Assembly: GCF_900114185.1 (NCBI RefSeq)
Contig: NZ_FOSE01000001.1
Coordinates: 1,265,749 to 1,329,748 of the forward strand
DNA length: 64,000 nucleotides
Origin: Cellulomonas sp. KH9
GTDB lineage: Bacteria > Actinomycetota > Actinomycetes > Actinomycetales > Cellulomonadaceae
Direction: 5' to 3'
In this document: positions 34,415 through 43,636 of the stretch, piece after piece
Layout: every line of letters starts with the position of its first letter
Position numbering within the stretch: position 1 is the first letter of the stretch
Notes under the pieces: generated by a model
Databases searched by the model: none
What the model was told of the DNA's origin: nothing
What the model saw: only the letters and a program-made list of their open reading frames with translations
Program-made: the position numbers and the translations under genes

Positions 34415-37400
34415 GTGACGACGGCACCCACCACCCGGCTCGTGGCCGCACCCCTGGTCCGGCACGCCGCGCTGGGTGCCGGTGCGCGACCCGTGCTGGA
34501 CGACCGTCAGCGCGAGGTGGTGGAGCGGGTGGCCGCGGGCGCCGACCGCGTGCTGCTGGTGACGGGTGCGCCGGGGACGGGCCGCACGACGCTCGCGCTG
34601 GAGGCGGCCGCCGCTGCCGTGGACGCGGGCACGGCACCGGACGACGTCCTGGTGCTGGCCGCGAGCCGCCGTGCTGCGGGCGACCTGCGCGACCGGCTCG
34701 CGGTGCGGCTGGGACGCACCGCCGGGCGGCCGCTGGTGCAGACGCCCGCCGCCGTCGCCTTCGCCGTGCTGCGGGCACGCGCGGGCGCCCTGGGTGAGCC
34801 TGCGCCGGTGCTGGTCTCGGGCCCGGAGCAGGACGTCGCGCTCGCCGAGCTGCTCGCGGGCCACGCGTCGGGGGAGGTGCCCGGGCCCGTGTGGCCGCCG
34901 GGCGTGCCGGAGGCGGCGCTGGGCACCCGTGCCTTCCGTGACGAGCTGCGGGACCTGCTCATGCGTGCGGCCGAGCGCGGGCTGGCACCGGGTGACCTGG
35001 CCGCGCTCGGGCGGCGCGAGGACCGCCCGGCGTGGGTGGCCGCCGCCCGGGTGTACGAGGAGTACCTCGACGTGATGGCGCTCGCCACGTCGACGCCGGA
35101 CGCCGGGGAGCGCCTGGACCCGGCCGTCGTCGTCGACGCGGCGGTGGCGGCCCTGCGGCGCTGGGACGACGACGTGCCCGGGGTCCCGTGCCCGCGGCGC
35201 AGCCTGGTCGTGGTGGACGACCACCAGGAGAGCACGGCCGCGACCGCGCGGCTCCTGCGCGCGTTCGCCGACGGCGGCGCCCGTCTGCTGCTGCTGGGCG
35301 ACCCGGACGTCGCGGTGCAGACCTTCCGCGGGGCGCAGCCCGCGCTCGTCGCCCGGGCCGCCGCGGCCGGGGCCGGTGAGCTCGCGGCGGAGCACGTCGT
35401 GCTGCGGACGGTCTGGCGCCAGACCGCCCCCCTGCGCGAGGTCACCGAGCGGATCACGCAGCGGGTCGCGGCGTCCGGCACCGTCGCCCACCGCCGGGCC
35501 GACGTGCCCGCCGACCGGGCCGCCGGACCGGAGCCGCGCGTCGCCGTGCTGCCCAGCGCGGCGCAGGAGGCCGCGTGGGTGGCGCACCGGCTGCGGCGCG
35601 CGCACCTGCAGGACGGCATCCCCTGGGACGGCATGGCGGTGCTGGCGCGGGCCGGCAGTCGCGTCACGGCGGTCCGGCGCGCGCTGGCCCAGGCGGGCGT
35701 ACCGGTCCGGGTGGTGGGCAGCGACGTGCCGCTGCGTGACGAGCCGGCGGTGCGCCCGTTGCTCGACGCGCTGCGGGTCGCGCTGCGGCCGGAGGACCTC
35801 GACGCGGAGACGGCCGCCCGGCTGGCGTGCTCACCGCTGGGTGGGCTCGACGCCGTCGGGCTGCGCCGTGTGCGTCGCGCGCTGCGCGCGGAGGAGCTGG
35901 CGGGCGGCGGCGGCCGGTCGAGCGACCTGCTGCTCGTGGAGGCGCTGGCCGCGCCGGACCGGGCCGCGACCCTGGAGCCGCACGTCGGGCGTCCGGTGCA
36001 GCGTCTGGCCGCGGTGCTGCAGGCGGGCCGGGACGCGGCCGCGCAGCCCGGGGCGGACGTCCAGGCCGTCCTGTGGGCGGTGTGGGACCGGGCCGGGCTG
36101 GCCGACCCCTGGCGGCGTGCCGCGCTCGCGGGCGGGTCCGGCGGGGAGCGGGCGGACCGTGACCTCGACGCCGTCCTGGCGCTGTTCCGGGCGGCCGAGA
36201 CGTTCGTCGAGCGCATGCCGCAGGCGACGCCGCTCGCGTTCGTCGACTGGGTGCTGGCGCAGGACCTGCCCGCGGACTCCCTGGCACCGGCGTCGCGCGC
36301 GGCCGGGGTCAGCGTGCTGACGCCGGCCGGTGCGGCGGGCGGGTCGTGGGAGGTCGTCGCGGTGGTGGGCGTGCAGGAGGGCGTCTGGCCCGACCTGCGG
36401 CTGCGCGACTCCATGCTGGGGGCGCAGGCGCTGGTCGACCTGCTGGACGGACGGCAGGCGGGCGGCGCCGCGGGGCAGGAGGCGGCGCGCGAGGCGCGGG
36501 CCGCCGTCCTGGCGGACGAGCTGCGCGCGTTCGCGCTCGCCTGCTCGCGCGCCCGCACCCACCTGCTGGTCACCGCCGTCGACGACCAGGACGCGACACC
36601 GTCGCCGTTCGTCGACCTGGTGCAGCCCGGGTCCGACGACGACGGCCCCGACCCGCGGCGCACCAGCGCGCCCGCGCCGCTCGACCTGCGCGGGCTGGTC
36701 GCGCGCCTGCGGGCGACCCTGGAGCGCACGGCCGCCGCCGGGCGTCCCGACCCGGACGCCGCCCGGACGCTGGCCCGCCTGGCGGCGCACGGCGTGCCCG
36801 GGGCGGACCCCGCGACGTGGTTCGGGCTGGCGGAGCCCTCCAGCGACGCGCCGCTGTGGCCGGCCGACGTCAAGGTCCCCGTCTCGCCGTCGCGCCTCGA
36901 GACGGCCCAGCGCTGCGCGCTGCGGTGGGCGCTGGAGACGGCCGGGGGCACCCCGGCGTCGTCCGCCCAGCAGTCGCTCGGCACGCTCGTGCACGCGATC
37001 GCCCAGGAGCACCCGACGGCCGACCTGCCGACGCTGCGCGCGGAGCTGGACCGGCGGTGGGACGAGCTGGGCCTCGGCGAGGGCTGGCCGGCGGTGGCCG
37101 CCCGGCGCCGGGCCGACGCGATGCTGGTGCGGCTCGCCGCGTACCTGCGGGACGCCGGCGAGCCCCTGCTGGTCGAGGCGCCGTTCTCGCTCGAGACCGA
37201 CCGCGCCGTGGTGCGCGGGTCGGTGGACCGCGTGGAGCGTGCCGTGACCCGGGGGGACGAGGCGGGCGCCGTCGTCGAGGTCGTCGACCTCAAGACCGGG
37301 TCGCGCGTCCCGACGCTCGCCCAGGCGGCGGAGCACGCGCAGCTCGGCGCGTACCAGCTCGCCGTGGACGAGGGGGCGGTGCCCGGGCTCGAGCCGGGCA

Positions 37401-37642
37401 CCCGCAGCGTCGGGGCCCGGCTCGTGCACCTCGCGCAGGGCTCGGGCGCACCGACGCAGCGCCGGCAGGAGGGCCTGGGCGCACCGGACGACGGACCCGT
37501 CTGGGCCCGCGAGCTCGTCGACGAGGTCGCCGGGCGGATGGCTGCCTCGAGCTTCGAGGCCCGGGCCAACGAGCTGTGCGACCGCTGCCCGGTGCGACGT
37601 TCGTGCCCGCTGCGCGGCGAGGGCGGGCAGGTGGTGGCATGA
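34415..37642 (+). CDS. adnA: AdnA, helicase-nuclease subunit for DNA break resection
   Basis: The 1075-residue product is a UvrD-like motor module (about residues 25-700) with a C-terminal RecB-family nuclease (about 820-1075). The motor looks degenerate: Walker A reads GAPGTGRTT, with Arg in place of the catalytic Lys, and motif II reads VVVDDHQES instead of DEYQD. The nuclease has VVDLKTG (Asp and Lys) and four cysteines (RCALR ... LCDRCPVRRSCP) that fit an AddB-type 4Fe-4S clasp. In mycobacteria AdnAB is a heterodimeric end-resection machine. The GTG at 34415 follows TGTGAT by 7 nt. Its stop overlaps the adnB start (ATGA). Confidence 0.93.
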   Translation: MTTAPTTRLVAAPLVRHAALGAGARPVLDDRQREVVERVAAGADRVLLVTGAPGTGRTTLALEAAAAAVDAGTAPDDVLVLAASRRAAGDLRDRLAVRLGRTAGRPLVQTPAAVAFAVLRARAGALGEPAPVLVSGPEQDVALAELLAGHASGEVPGPVWPPGVPEAALGTRAFRDELRDLLMRAAERGLAPGDLAALGRREDRPAWVAAARVYEEYLDVMALATSTPDAGERLDPAVVVDAAVAALRRWDDDVPGVPCPRRSLVVVDDHQESTAATARLLRAFADGGARLLLLGDPDVAVQTFRGAQPALVARAAAAGAGELAAEHVVLRTVWRQTAPLREVTERITQRVAASGTVAHRRADVPADRAAGPEPRVAVLPSAAQEAAWVAHRLRRAHLQDGIPWDGMAVLARAGSRVTAVRRALAQAGVPVRVVGSDVPLRDEPAVRPLLDALRVALRPEDLDAETAARLACSPLGGLDAVGLRRVRRALRAEELAGGGGRSSDLLLVEALAAPDRAATLEPHVGRPVQRLAAVLQAGRDAAAQPGADVQAVLWAVWDRAGLADPWRRAALAGGSGGERADRDLDAVLALFRAAETFVERMPQATPLAFVDWVLAQDLPADSLAPASRAAGVSVLTPAGAAGGSWEVVAVVGVQEGVWPDLRLRDSMLGAQALVDLLDGRQAGGAAGQEAAREARAAVLADELRAFALACSRARTHLLVTAVDDQDATPSPFVDLVQPGSDDDGPDPRRTSAPAPLDLRGLVARLRATLERTAAAGRPDPDAARTLARLAAHGVPGADPATWFGLAEPSSDAPLWPADVKVPVSPSRLETAQRCALRWALETAGGTPASSAQQSLGTLVHAIAQEHPTADLPTLRAELDRRWDELGLGEGWPAVAARRRADAMLVRLAAYLRDAGEPLLVEAPFSLETDRAVVRGSVDRVERAVTRGDEAGAVVEVVDLKTGSRVPTLAQAAEHAQLGAYQLAVDEGAVPGLEPGTRSVGARLVHLAQGSGAPTQRRQEGLGAPDDGPVWARELVDEVAGRMAASSFEARANELCDRCPVRRSCPLRGEGGQVVA

Positions 37643-40600
37643 GCACGGACGTCGCGCCGGCGGCGACGCGCCTGTCCGCGCTGCAGATCGCCCGGCTCGT
37701 GGGGCAGCATCCCCCCACCGAGGAGCAGCGGGCCGTCATCGAGGCGCCGCTGCTCCCGTCGCTCGTCGTCGCGGGTGCCGGGTCCGGCAAGACCGAGACG
37801 ATGGCGGCGCGCGTCGTGTGGCTGGTCGCCAACGGGCTCGTGGCACCCGAGCAGGTGCTGGGACTGACCTTCACGCGCAAGGCGGCCGGCGAGCTGTCGG
37901 AGCGGGTGCGGCGGCGGCTCCGCGCCCTGGCCCGGTCGGCGGCGGCCGAGGGCGTCGAGCTGCCGACGGGCGTCGGCGTCGTCGACGAGCTCGCCCGGCC
38001 CCATGTCTCGACGTACCACGCGTACGCGGCCTCGCTCGTCTCGGACCACGCGCTGCGCCTGGGCGTGGAGCCCGGGGCGCGGCTGCTGGGCGAGGCCGCG
38101 CAGTGGCAGCTCGCCTCGCAGGTGGTCGAGTCGTGGGCGGGCGACCTGGAGACGTCGGCGGCCACGTCGACGGTCGTCGAGGCGGTCCTGTCCCTGTCGG
38201 GGGCGCTCGACGAGCACCTGCTGGACCCCGCCGGTGCGCGGCAGGGGATCGAGGCGATCATCGCGGACCTGCAGGCCACCCCGGCCGGCACACCGCCGCG
38301 CGCACCGTACGCCCGGGTCCGTGACCTCGTGGCGTCCCTGGGCGAACGGGCCCGGGTCCTCGACCTGGTGGCCGACTACCGCGCCCGCAAGCGGGCCGCC
38401 GACAGCCTCGACTTCGGTGACCAGGTGGCGCTGGCCGCCCGGATCGCGCGTGACGTGCCGGAGGTCGGGGCGGGCGAGCGCGACCGGTTCCGTGTCGTGC
38501 TGCTCGACGAGTACCAGGACACGTCGTACGCGCAGCTCGTGCTGCTGCAGGCGCTGTTCTCCGGCGGTCACCCGGTCACGGCCGTCGGGGACCCGCACCA
38601 GTCCATCTACGGCTGGCGCGGTGCCAGCCCCGGCGGCCTGGCGCGGTTCCCCGCGGCGTTCCCGGTGGTGGTCACGGCGCCGGACGGCACGCAGGCCCGA
38701 CGCCCCGCCGACGTGGCGCAGCTGTCCACGTCGTGGCGCAACGACGTCGCAGTGCTCGACGCCGCCAACCACGTCGCCGCGCCGCTGCGCACCGGCGCGG
38801 CCCGCGTCGAGGTGCCGCGGCTCGCCCCGCGGCCGGGTGCCGGGCAGGGGACCGTGCAGGCGGTCGTCGCGAGCACGGTCGAGGACGAGGCCGAGGCCGT
38901 CGCCGCCTGGGTGGGCCGGCGGTGGCGCCCGGGGCACGCGCCGGGCGGCCGGCGGACCGCTGCGGTGCTGTGCCGCAAGCGCTCGCAGTTCGAGCCCGTG
39001 CGGCGCGCCCTGCGGGCCGCCGGGCTGCCGGTCGAGGTCGTCGGGCTGGGTGGGCTGCTGGCGACCCCCGAGGTCGTCGACCTGGTCGCGGTGCTGCAGG
39101 CGGCGCACGACCCGACGCGGGGCGATGCGGTCGTGCGCCTGCTCACCGGTGCCCGCACCCGGCTCGGCGCCGCGGACCTGCACGCCCTGGGGGACTGGGC
39201 GCGGCAGGGGGCCCGGCCGGCCGGTGCGCGGGTGGCCGGGGTGCAGGCCGACGTCGTCGACGAGCGCAGCCTCGTCGACGCGGTGGACGACCCGCCCCCG
39301 CCCGGCTGGCGCAGCCCCGCGGGCCGCGAGCTCAGCGCGGCGGGGCGCCACCGGCTCGCCGAGCTCGCCGGGGTGCTGCGCGCCGTCCGCGCGCAGCAGG
39401 GGCTCTCGCTGCCCGAGCTGGTGGGGGAGGCCGAGCGGCTGTTCGGCCTGGACATCGAGGTCCAGGCGCGTGCCGACGTCACGCCGGGCCGGGCGCGCGC
39501 CCACCTGGACGCGTTCGCGGACGTGGCCGCGGAGTTCGCCCGCGGCGCGGACCGCCCCACCCTGGGGGCGTTCCTGGCGTGGCTCGAGGCGGCGGACGCC
39601 CGCGAGGACGGCCTCGAGCTGCCCGTCACCGAGCCGGATCCCGACGCGGTGCAGGTGATGACGGTGCACGCGGCGAAGGGCCTGGAGTGGGACGCCGTGG
39701 CCGTCGCGGGCATGGTCGACGGTGGGCTGCCCGCCACCGCGATGCTCGGCAAGGACGGGCCCAAGGACTCCGCGTGGCTGACGGGCCTGGGGGTGCTCCC
39801 GTACCCGCTGCGGGGCGACGCCGACGAGCTGCCGCTCCTGGCGTGCGCGGGAGCGGAGTCACCCAAGGAGCTCGCCGACCGCGTCGAGCAGCTGCGGCTG
39901 GACGCCGGCGACCACCAGGTCGCCGAGGAGCGCCGGCTCGCGTACGTCGCGGTCACCCGGGCCCGCGAGGACCTGCTGCTCTCCGCGGCGTACTGGGGGG
40001 ACCCGAAGGCGGCCCGACGGCTGTCGCCGTTCCTCACCGACCTGGTCGACGCGGGCCTCGTGGACGTCGTCGCCCGCGCCGACGAGCCCGAGCCGGGTGC
40101 CGCGAACCCGCGGGCGGCGCTGACGCCGGCAGCCACCTGGCCCGCCGACCCGTTCGCCGTGGACGGCGCCGCGCCCCGGCGTGACGCGGTGAGCGCGGCA
40201 GCCGACGCGGTCCGCGCCGCGCTCGCGGCGGTGCCGGCACCAGACGTGGGCGACGTGCCCGCACCGCGCACGCCGGACCGCGGCCTCCCCGAGGGCGGCA
40301 CGAACGAGCGTGCCGACGCCGCCGACGTGGCCGACGCCGCCGGGGTCGGCCGCGAGGACGCCGGTGCCGAGGACTGGGACGCGCTCGCGGACCGGCTGCT
40401 CGCGGAGCAGGCGGCCCGCCGCCGCGGGGACGCCCGCGTCGCGCTGCCGGCCCACCTGTCCGCCTCGTCGCTCGTGCGGCTCGATGCGCAGCCGGAGCAG
40501 TTCGCGCTGGGGCTGCGGCGTCCGGTGCCGCGCGAGCCGTCGCCGCAGGCCCGCCGCGGCACCGCGTTCCACGCCTGGGTCGAGTCCTGGTACGGCAGGG

Positions 40601-41136
40601 CCACGCTCGTCGACGTCGACGACCTGCCGGGCGCCGACGACGACGTCCTGCCGGGCGACCCCGACCAGGCCGAGCTGCGCGCCGCCTTCCTGCGCACACC
40701 GTGGGCGCACCGCTCCCCGCTGGCGGTCGAGGTCGACGTGGAGACCACCGTCGGCGGCTACGTGCTGCGCTCGCGCATCGACGCGGTCTTCGCCGACCCC
40801 GACCGCCCGGACGTCCCGGGCGCCGTGGTCGTCGTCGACTGGAAGACCGGCGCACCCCCGCGCGACACGGCGGCGCGCGCGTCCCGCGACCTGCAGCTCG
40901 CCGTCTACCGGATCGCGTGGGCCCGGCTCACCGGGACCGACCCCGAGCTGGTGCGGGCGGCCTTCTGCTACGTCGGCGCCGGGGTCACCGTGGTCCCGGA
41001 CGCGCTGCCCGGCCCCGAGGACGTCGCGCGGCTGCTCGCCGCGGCGGCACCGGACGGTCCCGCCGCGGTGGGCGGCTCCCGTGCGGCGGTGCGCGACGGG
41101 TCGGGCACCGGTGCACGCCGCGGTCCGCGGCCCTGA
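37639..41136 (+). CDS. adnB: AdnB, lead helicase-nuclease subunit
   Basis: The 1165-residue product has an intact UvrD-type motor: Walker A VVAGAGSGKTET (about residues 42-53), motif II LLDEYQDTS, motif III GDPHQSIYGWRGA, motif V VHAAKGLEWDAV and motif VI YVAVTRARED. An acidic Ala/Asp-rich linker (about 840-925) follows, then a C-terminal RecB-family nuclease with FHAWVE (His), SRIDAVF (Asp) and VVDWKTG (Asp/Lys). No Fe-S cysteine set is present. It should drive the AdnAB dimer along DNA and cut one strand. The ATG at 37639 overlaps the adnA stop, ensuring equal synthesis. Confidence 0.95.
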   Translation: MSTDVAPAATRLSALQIARLVGQHPPTEEQRAVIEAPLLPSLVVAGAGSGKTETMAARVVWLVANGLVAPEQVLGLTFTRKAAGELSERVRRRLRALARSAAAEGVELPTGVGVVDELARPHVSTYHAYAASLVSDHALRLGVEPGARLLGEAAQWQLASQVVESWAGDLETSAATSTVVEAVLSLSGALDEHLLDPAGARQGIEAIIADLQATPAGTPPRAPYARVRDLVASLGERARVLDLVADYRARKRAADSLDFGDQVALAARIARDVPEVGAGERDRFRVVLLDEYQDTSYAQLVLLQALFSGGHPVTAVGDPHQSIYGWRGASPGGLARFPAAFPVVVTAPDGTQARRPADVAQLSTSWRNDVAVLDAANHVAAPLRTGAARVEVPRLAPRPGAGQGTVQAVVASTVEDEAEAVAAWVGRRWRPGHAPGGRRTAAVLCRKRSQFEPVRRALRAAGLPVEVVGLGGLLATPEVVDLVAVLQAAHDPTRGDAVVRLLTGARTRLGAADLHALGDWARQGARPAGARVAGVQADVVDERSLVDAVDDPPPPGWRSPAGRELSAAGRHRLAELAGVLRAVRAQQGLSLPELVGEAERLFGLDIEVQARADVTPGRARAHLDAFADVAAEFARGADRPTLGAFLAWLEAADAREDGLELPVTEPDPDAVQVMTVHAAKGLEWDAVAVAGMVDGGLPATAMLGKDGPKDSAWLTGLGVLPYPLRGDADELPLLACAGAESPKELADRVEQLRLDAGDHQVAEERRLAYVAVTRAREDLLLSAAYWGDPKAARRLSPFLTDLVDAGLVDVVARADEPEPGAANPRAALTPAATWPADPFAVDGAAPRRDAVSAAADAVRAALAAVPAPDVGDVPAPRTPDRGLPEGGTNERADAADVADAAGVGREDAGAEDWDALADRLLAEQAARRRGDARVALPAHLSASSLVRLDAQPEQFALGLRRPVPREPSPQARRGTAFHAWVESWYGRATLVDVDDLPGADDDVLPGDPDQAELRAAFLRTPWAHRSPLAVEVDVETTVGGYVLRSRIDAVFADPDRPDVPGAVVVVDWKTGAPPRDTAARASRDLQLAVYRIAWARLTGTDPELVRAAFCYVGAGVTVVPDALPGPEDVARLLAAAAPDGPAAVGGSRAAVRDGSGTGARRGPRP

Positions 41137-41158
41137 CCGTGTCGCCGGAGCCGCAGGC

Positions 41159-42094
41159 TCAGTACGCCCCGGCGGCCTCGTCGACGCGGGTGTGCTCCTC
41201 GAGGTCGTGCAGCATCTGCACCGCGTCGTCGACGACGTCCTGGCGCTGCGTGCGCACGCCGTGGAGCAGCCACCGGGCCAGCGCCAGCTCGCCGGCGAGC
41301 AGCGCGCGGTCGGCCAGGTGCGGGTCCGTCAGCTCGGTCCGGCGCAGCAGGTAGGCCTCGAGGATCGCGTCGACCGCGTCCTGCGGTGCGGCGACGAGCA
41401 ACCAGGACAGGTCGTCGGCCGGGTCCGCGACCATCGTGGAGCCCCAGTCGAGCACACCGGCGACCGCGCCGTCGGCGACCAGGACGTGGGTGCTCGACAG
41501 GTCGCCGTGCACCACCGTCGGGCGGAACCGCCACATGGCGACGTCCTCGAGCATCTCCTCCCAGCGGCGCAGCAGCACCGGCGGGACGAGCCCCGTGCGG
41601 GCCGCCTCGTCCACCTCGGCCTGGCGCCGCTCGCGGTACCCGGCGGCGTCGTACACGGGCAGGCCCGCGTTCTCGACCACGGACGTCGGCAGCTCGTGCA
41701 CCGCGGCGACCGCCCGTCCCACGGCGGCGGCCAGGCCGGGTCCGGGGCGCAGCCGCTCGAGCTCCAGCGGACGGCCCGGCACCTCCCGGTGGACGCTGGC
41801 GCGGCCGCCCTCGGGCAGGTGCGCGAACCCCGCGGGCCGCGGCACCGCGAAGGGCAGACGACCGTCGTCGGCGTAGGGGCCGAGCGCCTCGAGCAGGGCG
41901 ACCTCGGCCTCGAGCGCGGCACCCGCGGCGGGGTGCTGCGGGGCGCGCACGACCCAGCGCTGCCGCACCGAGTCCACGACCACGGCGACGTCGAAGTCCG
42001 AGCCCGGGTGCAGGGGACGCCGCACGTCGTAGGCGTCCAGACCGGGGACGGCGACGGTCGCGAGTGCGGCGAGTGCGAGCGGCGAACGGGTCAC
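41159..42094 (-). CDS. Phosphotransferase of the APH/macrolide-kinase fold
   Basis: The 311-residue APH-fold kinase has an N-lobe (SDFDVAVVVDSVRQRWVVRAP), the Brenner-type catalytic motif VVHGDLSSTHVLV (about residues 192-204) and the metal motif VLDWGSTMVADPADDL. The H rather than N at the end of HGDxxxxH is the pattern of macrolide 2'-phosphotransferases. An intrinsic macrolide kinase is possible, but the same gene sits between adnB and nudC in many related genomes, so a housekeeping substrate is equally open. TACGCT ends 7 nt before the GTG at 42094. Confidence 0.82.
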   Translation of the reverse strand: MTRSPLALAALATVAVPGLDAYDVRRPLHPGSDFDVAVVVDSVRQRWVVRAPQHPAAGAALEAEVALLEALGPYADDGRLPFAVPRPAGFAHLPEGGRASVHREVPGRPLELERLRPGPGLAAAVGRAVAAVHELPTSVVENAGLPVYDAAGYRERRQAEVDEAARTGLVPPVLLRRWEEMLEDVAMWRFRPTVVHGDLSSTHVLVADGAVAGVLDWGSTMVADPADDLSWLLVAAPQDAVDAILEAYLLRRTELTDPHLADRALLAGELALARWLLHGVRTQRQDVVDDAVQMLHDLEEHTRVDEAAGAY

Positions 42095-42286
42095 GTCCGC
42101 AAGCGTAGGTCCCCGCACGCCCCCGCCCGCCCGTCCCGCGCGGCGTGTTGGCGCCCGGTTCGTCCGGGCCCGTCCCCGTGCGCGCGCCCGCCGTCCCCCG
42201 AGCCCGGGACCCTCCCGGCCCGCGGACGGACCCACCCGCCGACCACCGGACCGCGGCGACCCGGCCCGGGCGGTTAGCGTGGCGGG

Positions 42287-43285
42287 GTGACCCCTGACGT
42301 GCTCGCCGACCTCCCGCTCGCCCGGGCCTCCGTGGATCGCGCCGCCCTGCTGCGGGACCGGCCGGACGTGCTGCCCGCCGCGCTCGCGGACCCCCGCACG
42401 CGGGTGCTGGCCGTGCGTGACGGCGGACTGCTGCTGACGGCTGCGGGTGCCGTGCGCTGGCTCACGCCCGCGGACGCCGTCCGGCTGTACGCCGCGGGCG
42501 GCCCGTCGTCGGGGGACGCCGCGTCGCCCCCGGTCGACCGCTGGCTGCTGCTGGGCGCCGAGGACGACGGCTCGCGCGTGCTCGCCCTGCGGCTGCGGGA
42601 CCGCCACCCGCTGAGCACGGGGGGCGAGCCGGCGGACGTCCTGGTGCACCTGCCCGACGGTCCGGTGGTGCGCGACGGCTGGGGGTCGCTGCGGACCGTC
42701 GGGGCCTCGCTCGACGCCCACGACGCGGGGCTGGCGACGGCCGCGGTCGCCCTCGACGCGTGGCACGACCGGCACCCGCGGTGCCCACGGTGCGGCGCCC
42801 CGACGCGGGTGGCGCAGGCGGGCTGGTCCCGCGTGTGCGACGTGGACGGCTCGGAGCACTACCCGCGCACCGACCCCGCCGTCATCATGGCGGTCGTCGA
42901 CGCGGACGACCGCCTGCTGCTCGGGCACGCCGCCGCCTGGCCGGCCGGCCGCTGGTCGACGCTCGCGGGGTTCGTCGAGGCGGGGGAGTCGGCCGAGCAG
43001 GCCGTGCGACGCGAGGTCCACGAGGAGACGGGCGTCGTCGTCGACGAGGTCGTCTACGCCGGGAGCCAGCCGTGGCCGTTCCCCGCCTCGCTGATGCTCG
43101 GCTTCCGGGCGCGGGCGACCAGCACCGCCGTCCACGTCGACGGGGTCGAGATGGCCGACGCGCGCTGGTTCACGCGCGACGAGCTGACGGCCGCGGTGGC
43201 CTCCGGGGACGTGCTGCTGCCGGGCGGGGCGTCCATCGCCCGTGCCCTGGTCGAGCAGTGGTGGGGCGGCCCGTTGCCCGGGTGA
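42287..43285 (+). CDS. nudC: NAD+ diphosphatase / NADH pyrophosphatase
   Basis: NudC cleaves NAD(H) and can remove NAD caps from RNA. The 332-residue product has an N-terminal beta-rich domain, a zinc-ribbon segment CPRCG with a lone third Cys (RVCDVDGSEHYPR), the Nudix box GFVEAGESAEQAVRREVHEETGV and the family-specific SQPWPFPASLM that separates NudC from other Nudix enzymes. The second zinc CXXC pair is reduced to C-x-x-D. TAGCGT ends 6 nt before the GTG at 42287 (leaderless). It is divergent from the phosphotransferase; the 192-bp gap holds no other gene. Confidence 0.94.
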   Translation: MTPDVLADLPLARASVDRAALLRDRPDVLPAALADPRTRVLAVRDGGLLLTAAGAVRWLTPADAVRLYAAGGPSSGDAASPPVDRWLLLGAEDDGSRVLALRLRDRHPLSTGGEPADVLVHLPDGPVVRDGWGSLRTVGASLDAHDAGLATAAVALDAWHDRHPRCPRCGAPTRVAQAGWSRVCDVDGSEHYPRTDPAVIMAVVDADDRLLLGHAAAWPAGRWSTLAGFVEAGESAEQAVRREVHEETGVVVDEVVYAGSQPWPFPASLMLGFRARATSTAVHVDGVEMADARWFTRDELTAAVASGDVLLPGGASIARALVEQWWGGPLPG

Positions 43286-43295
43286 GTGCGGGGCC

Positions 43296-43556
43296 TCAGA
43301 CCCCGAGGCGCTCGCGGACCTGCGCGAGGGACGGGTTGGTCGCGGCCGACCCGTCGGGGAACACCACGGTCGGCACCGTCTGGTTCCCGCCGTTGATCTC
43401 CTCCACGAGCCGCGCGGCGTCCGGCTGCTGCTCGATGTCGACGACGTCGTACGCGATGCCCGCGGAGTCGAGCTGCGTGCGCAGGCGGTGGCAGTAGCCG
43501 CACCACGTGGTCGAGTACATCGTCACGGTGCCCGGTGCCGGGGTGGGGGTCGTCAT
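43296..43556 (-). CDS. Mycoredoxin-type glutaredoxin
   Basis: This 86-residue thioredoxin-fold protein has the active site WCGYC (Cys19, Cys22), cis-Pro in QTVPTVVF and no signal peptide. Mycoredoxins reduce mycothiol mixed disulfides in actinobacteria. Its place between nudC and uvrD2 matches Rv3198A in M. tuberculosis (recalled). GAGGA precedes the ATG at 43556. Confidence 0.93.
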   Translation of the reverse strand: MTTPTPAPGTVTMYSTTWCGYCHRLRTQLDSAGIAYDVVDIEQQPDAARLVEEINGGNQTVPTVVFPDGSAATNPSLAQVRERLGV

Positions 43557-43636
43557 GGCTCCTCGCAGTGCTCGCCGTCCGTCTCGTCCACAGATCCTCG
43601 CACGGCGTGTCGGCGGGTGCTGGGAGACTGGACCCG

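Noticed and set aside
36346..37638. Extended N-terminus for adnB
   Set aside because: The frame is open upstream but overlaps adnA in another frame with Arg/Gly-rich shadow sequence; the ATG at 37639 overlaps the adnA stop as a coupled start.
34507..39669. Very long open frame (about 1720 codons) on the minus strand
   Set aside because: It is antisense to adnA and adnB, whose plus-strand products have all helicase and nuclease motifs. The translation is low-complexity Arg/Ser/Ala typical of GC-rich shadows.
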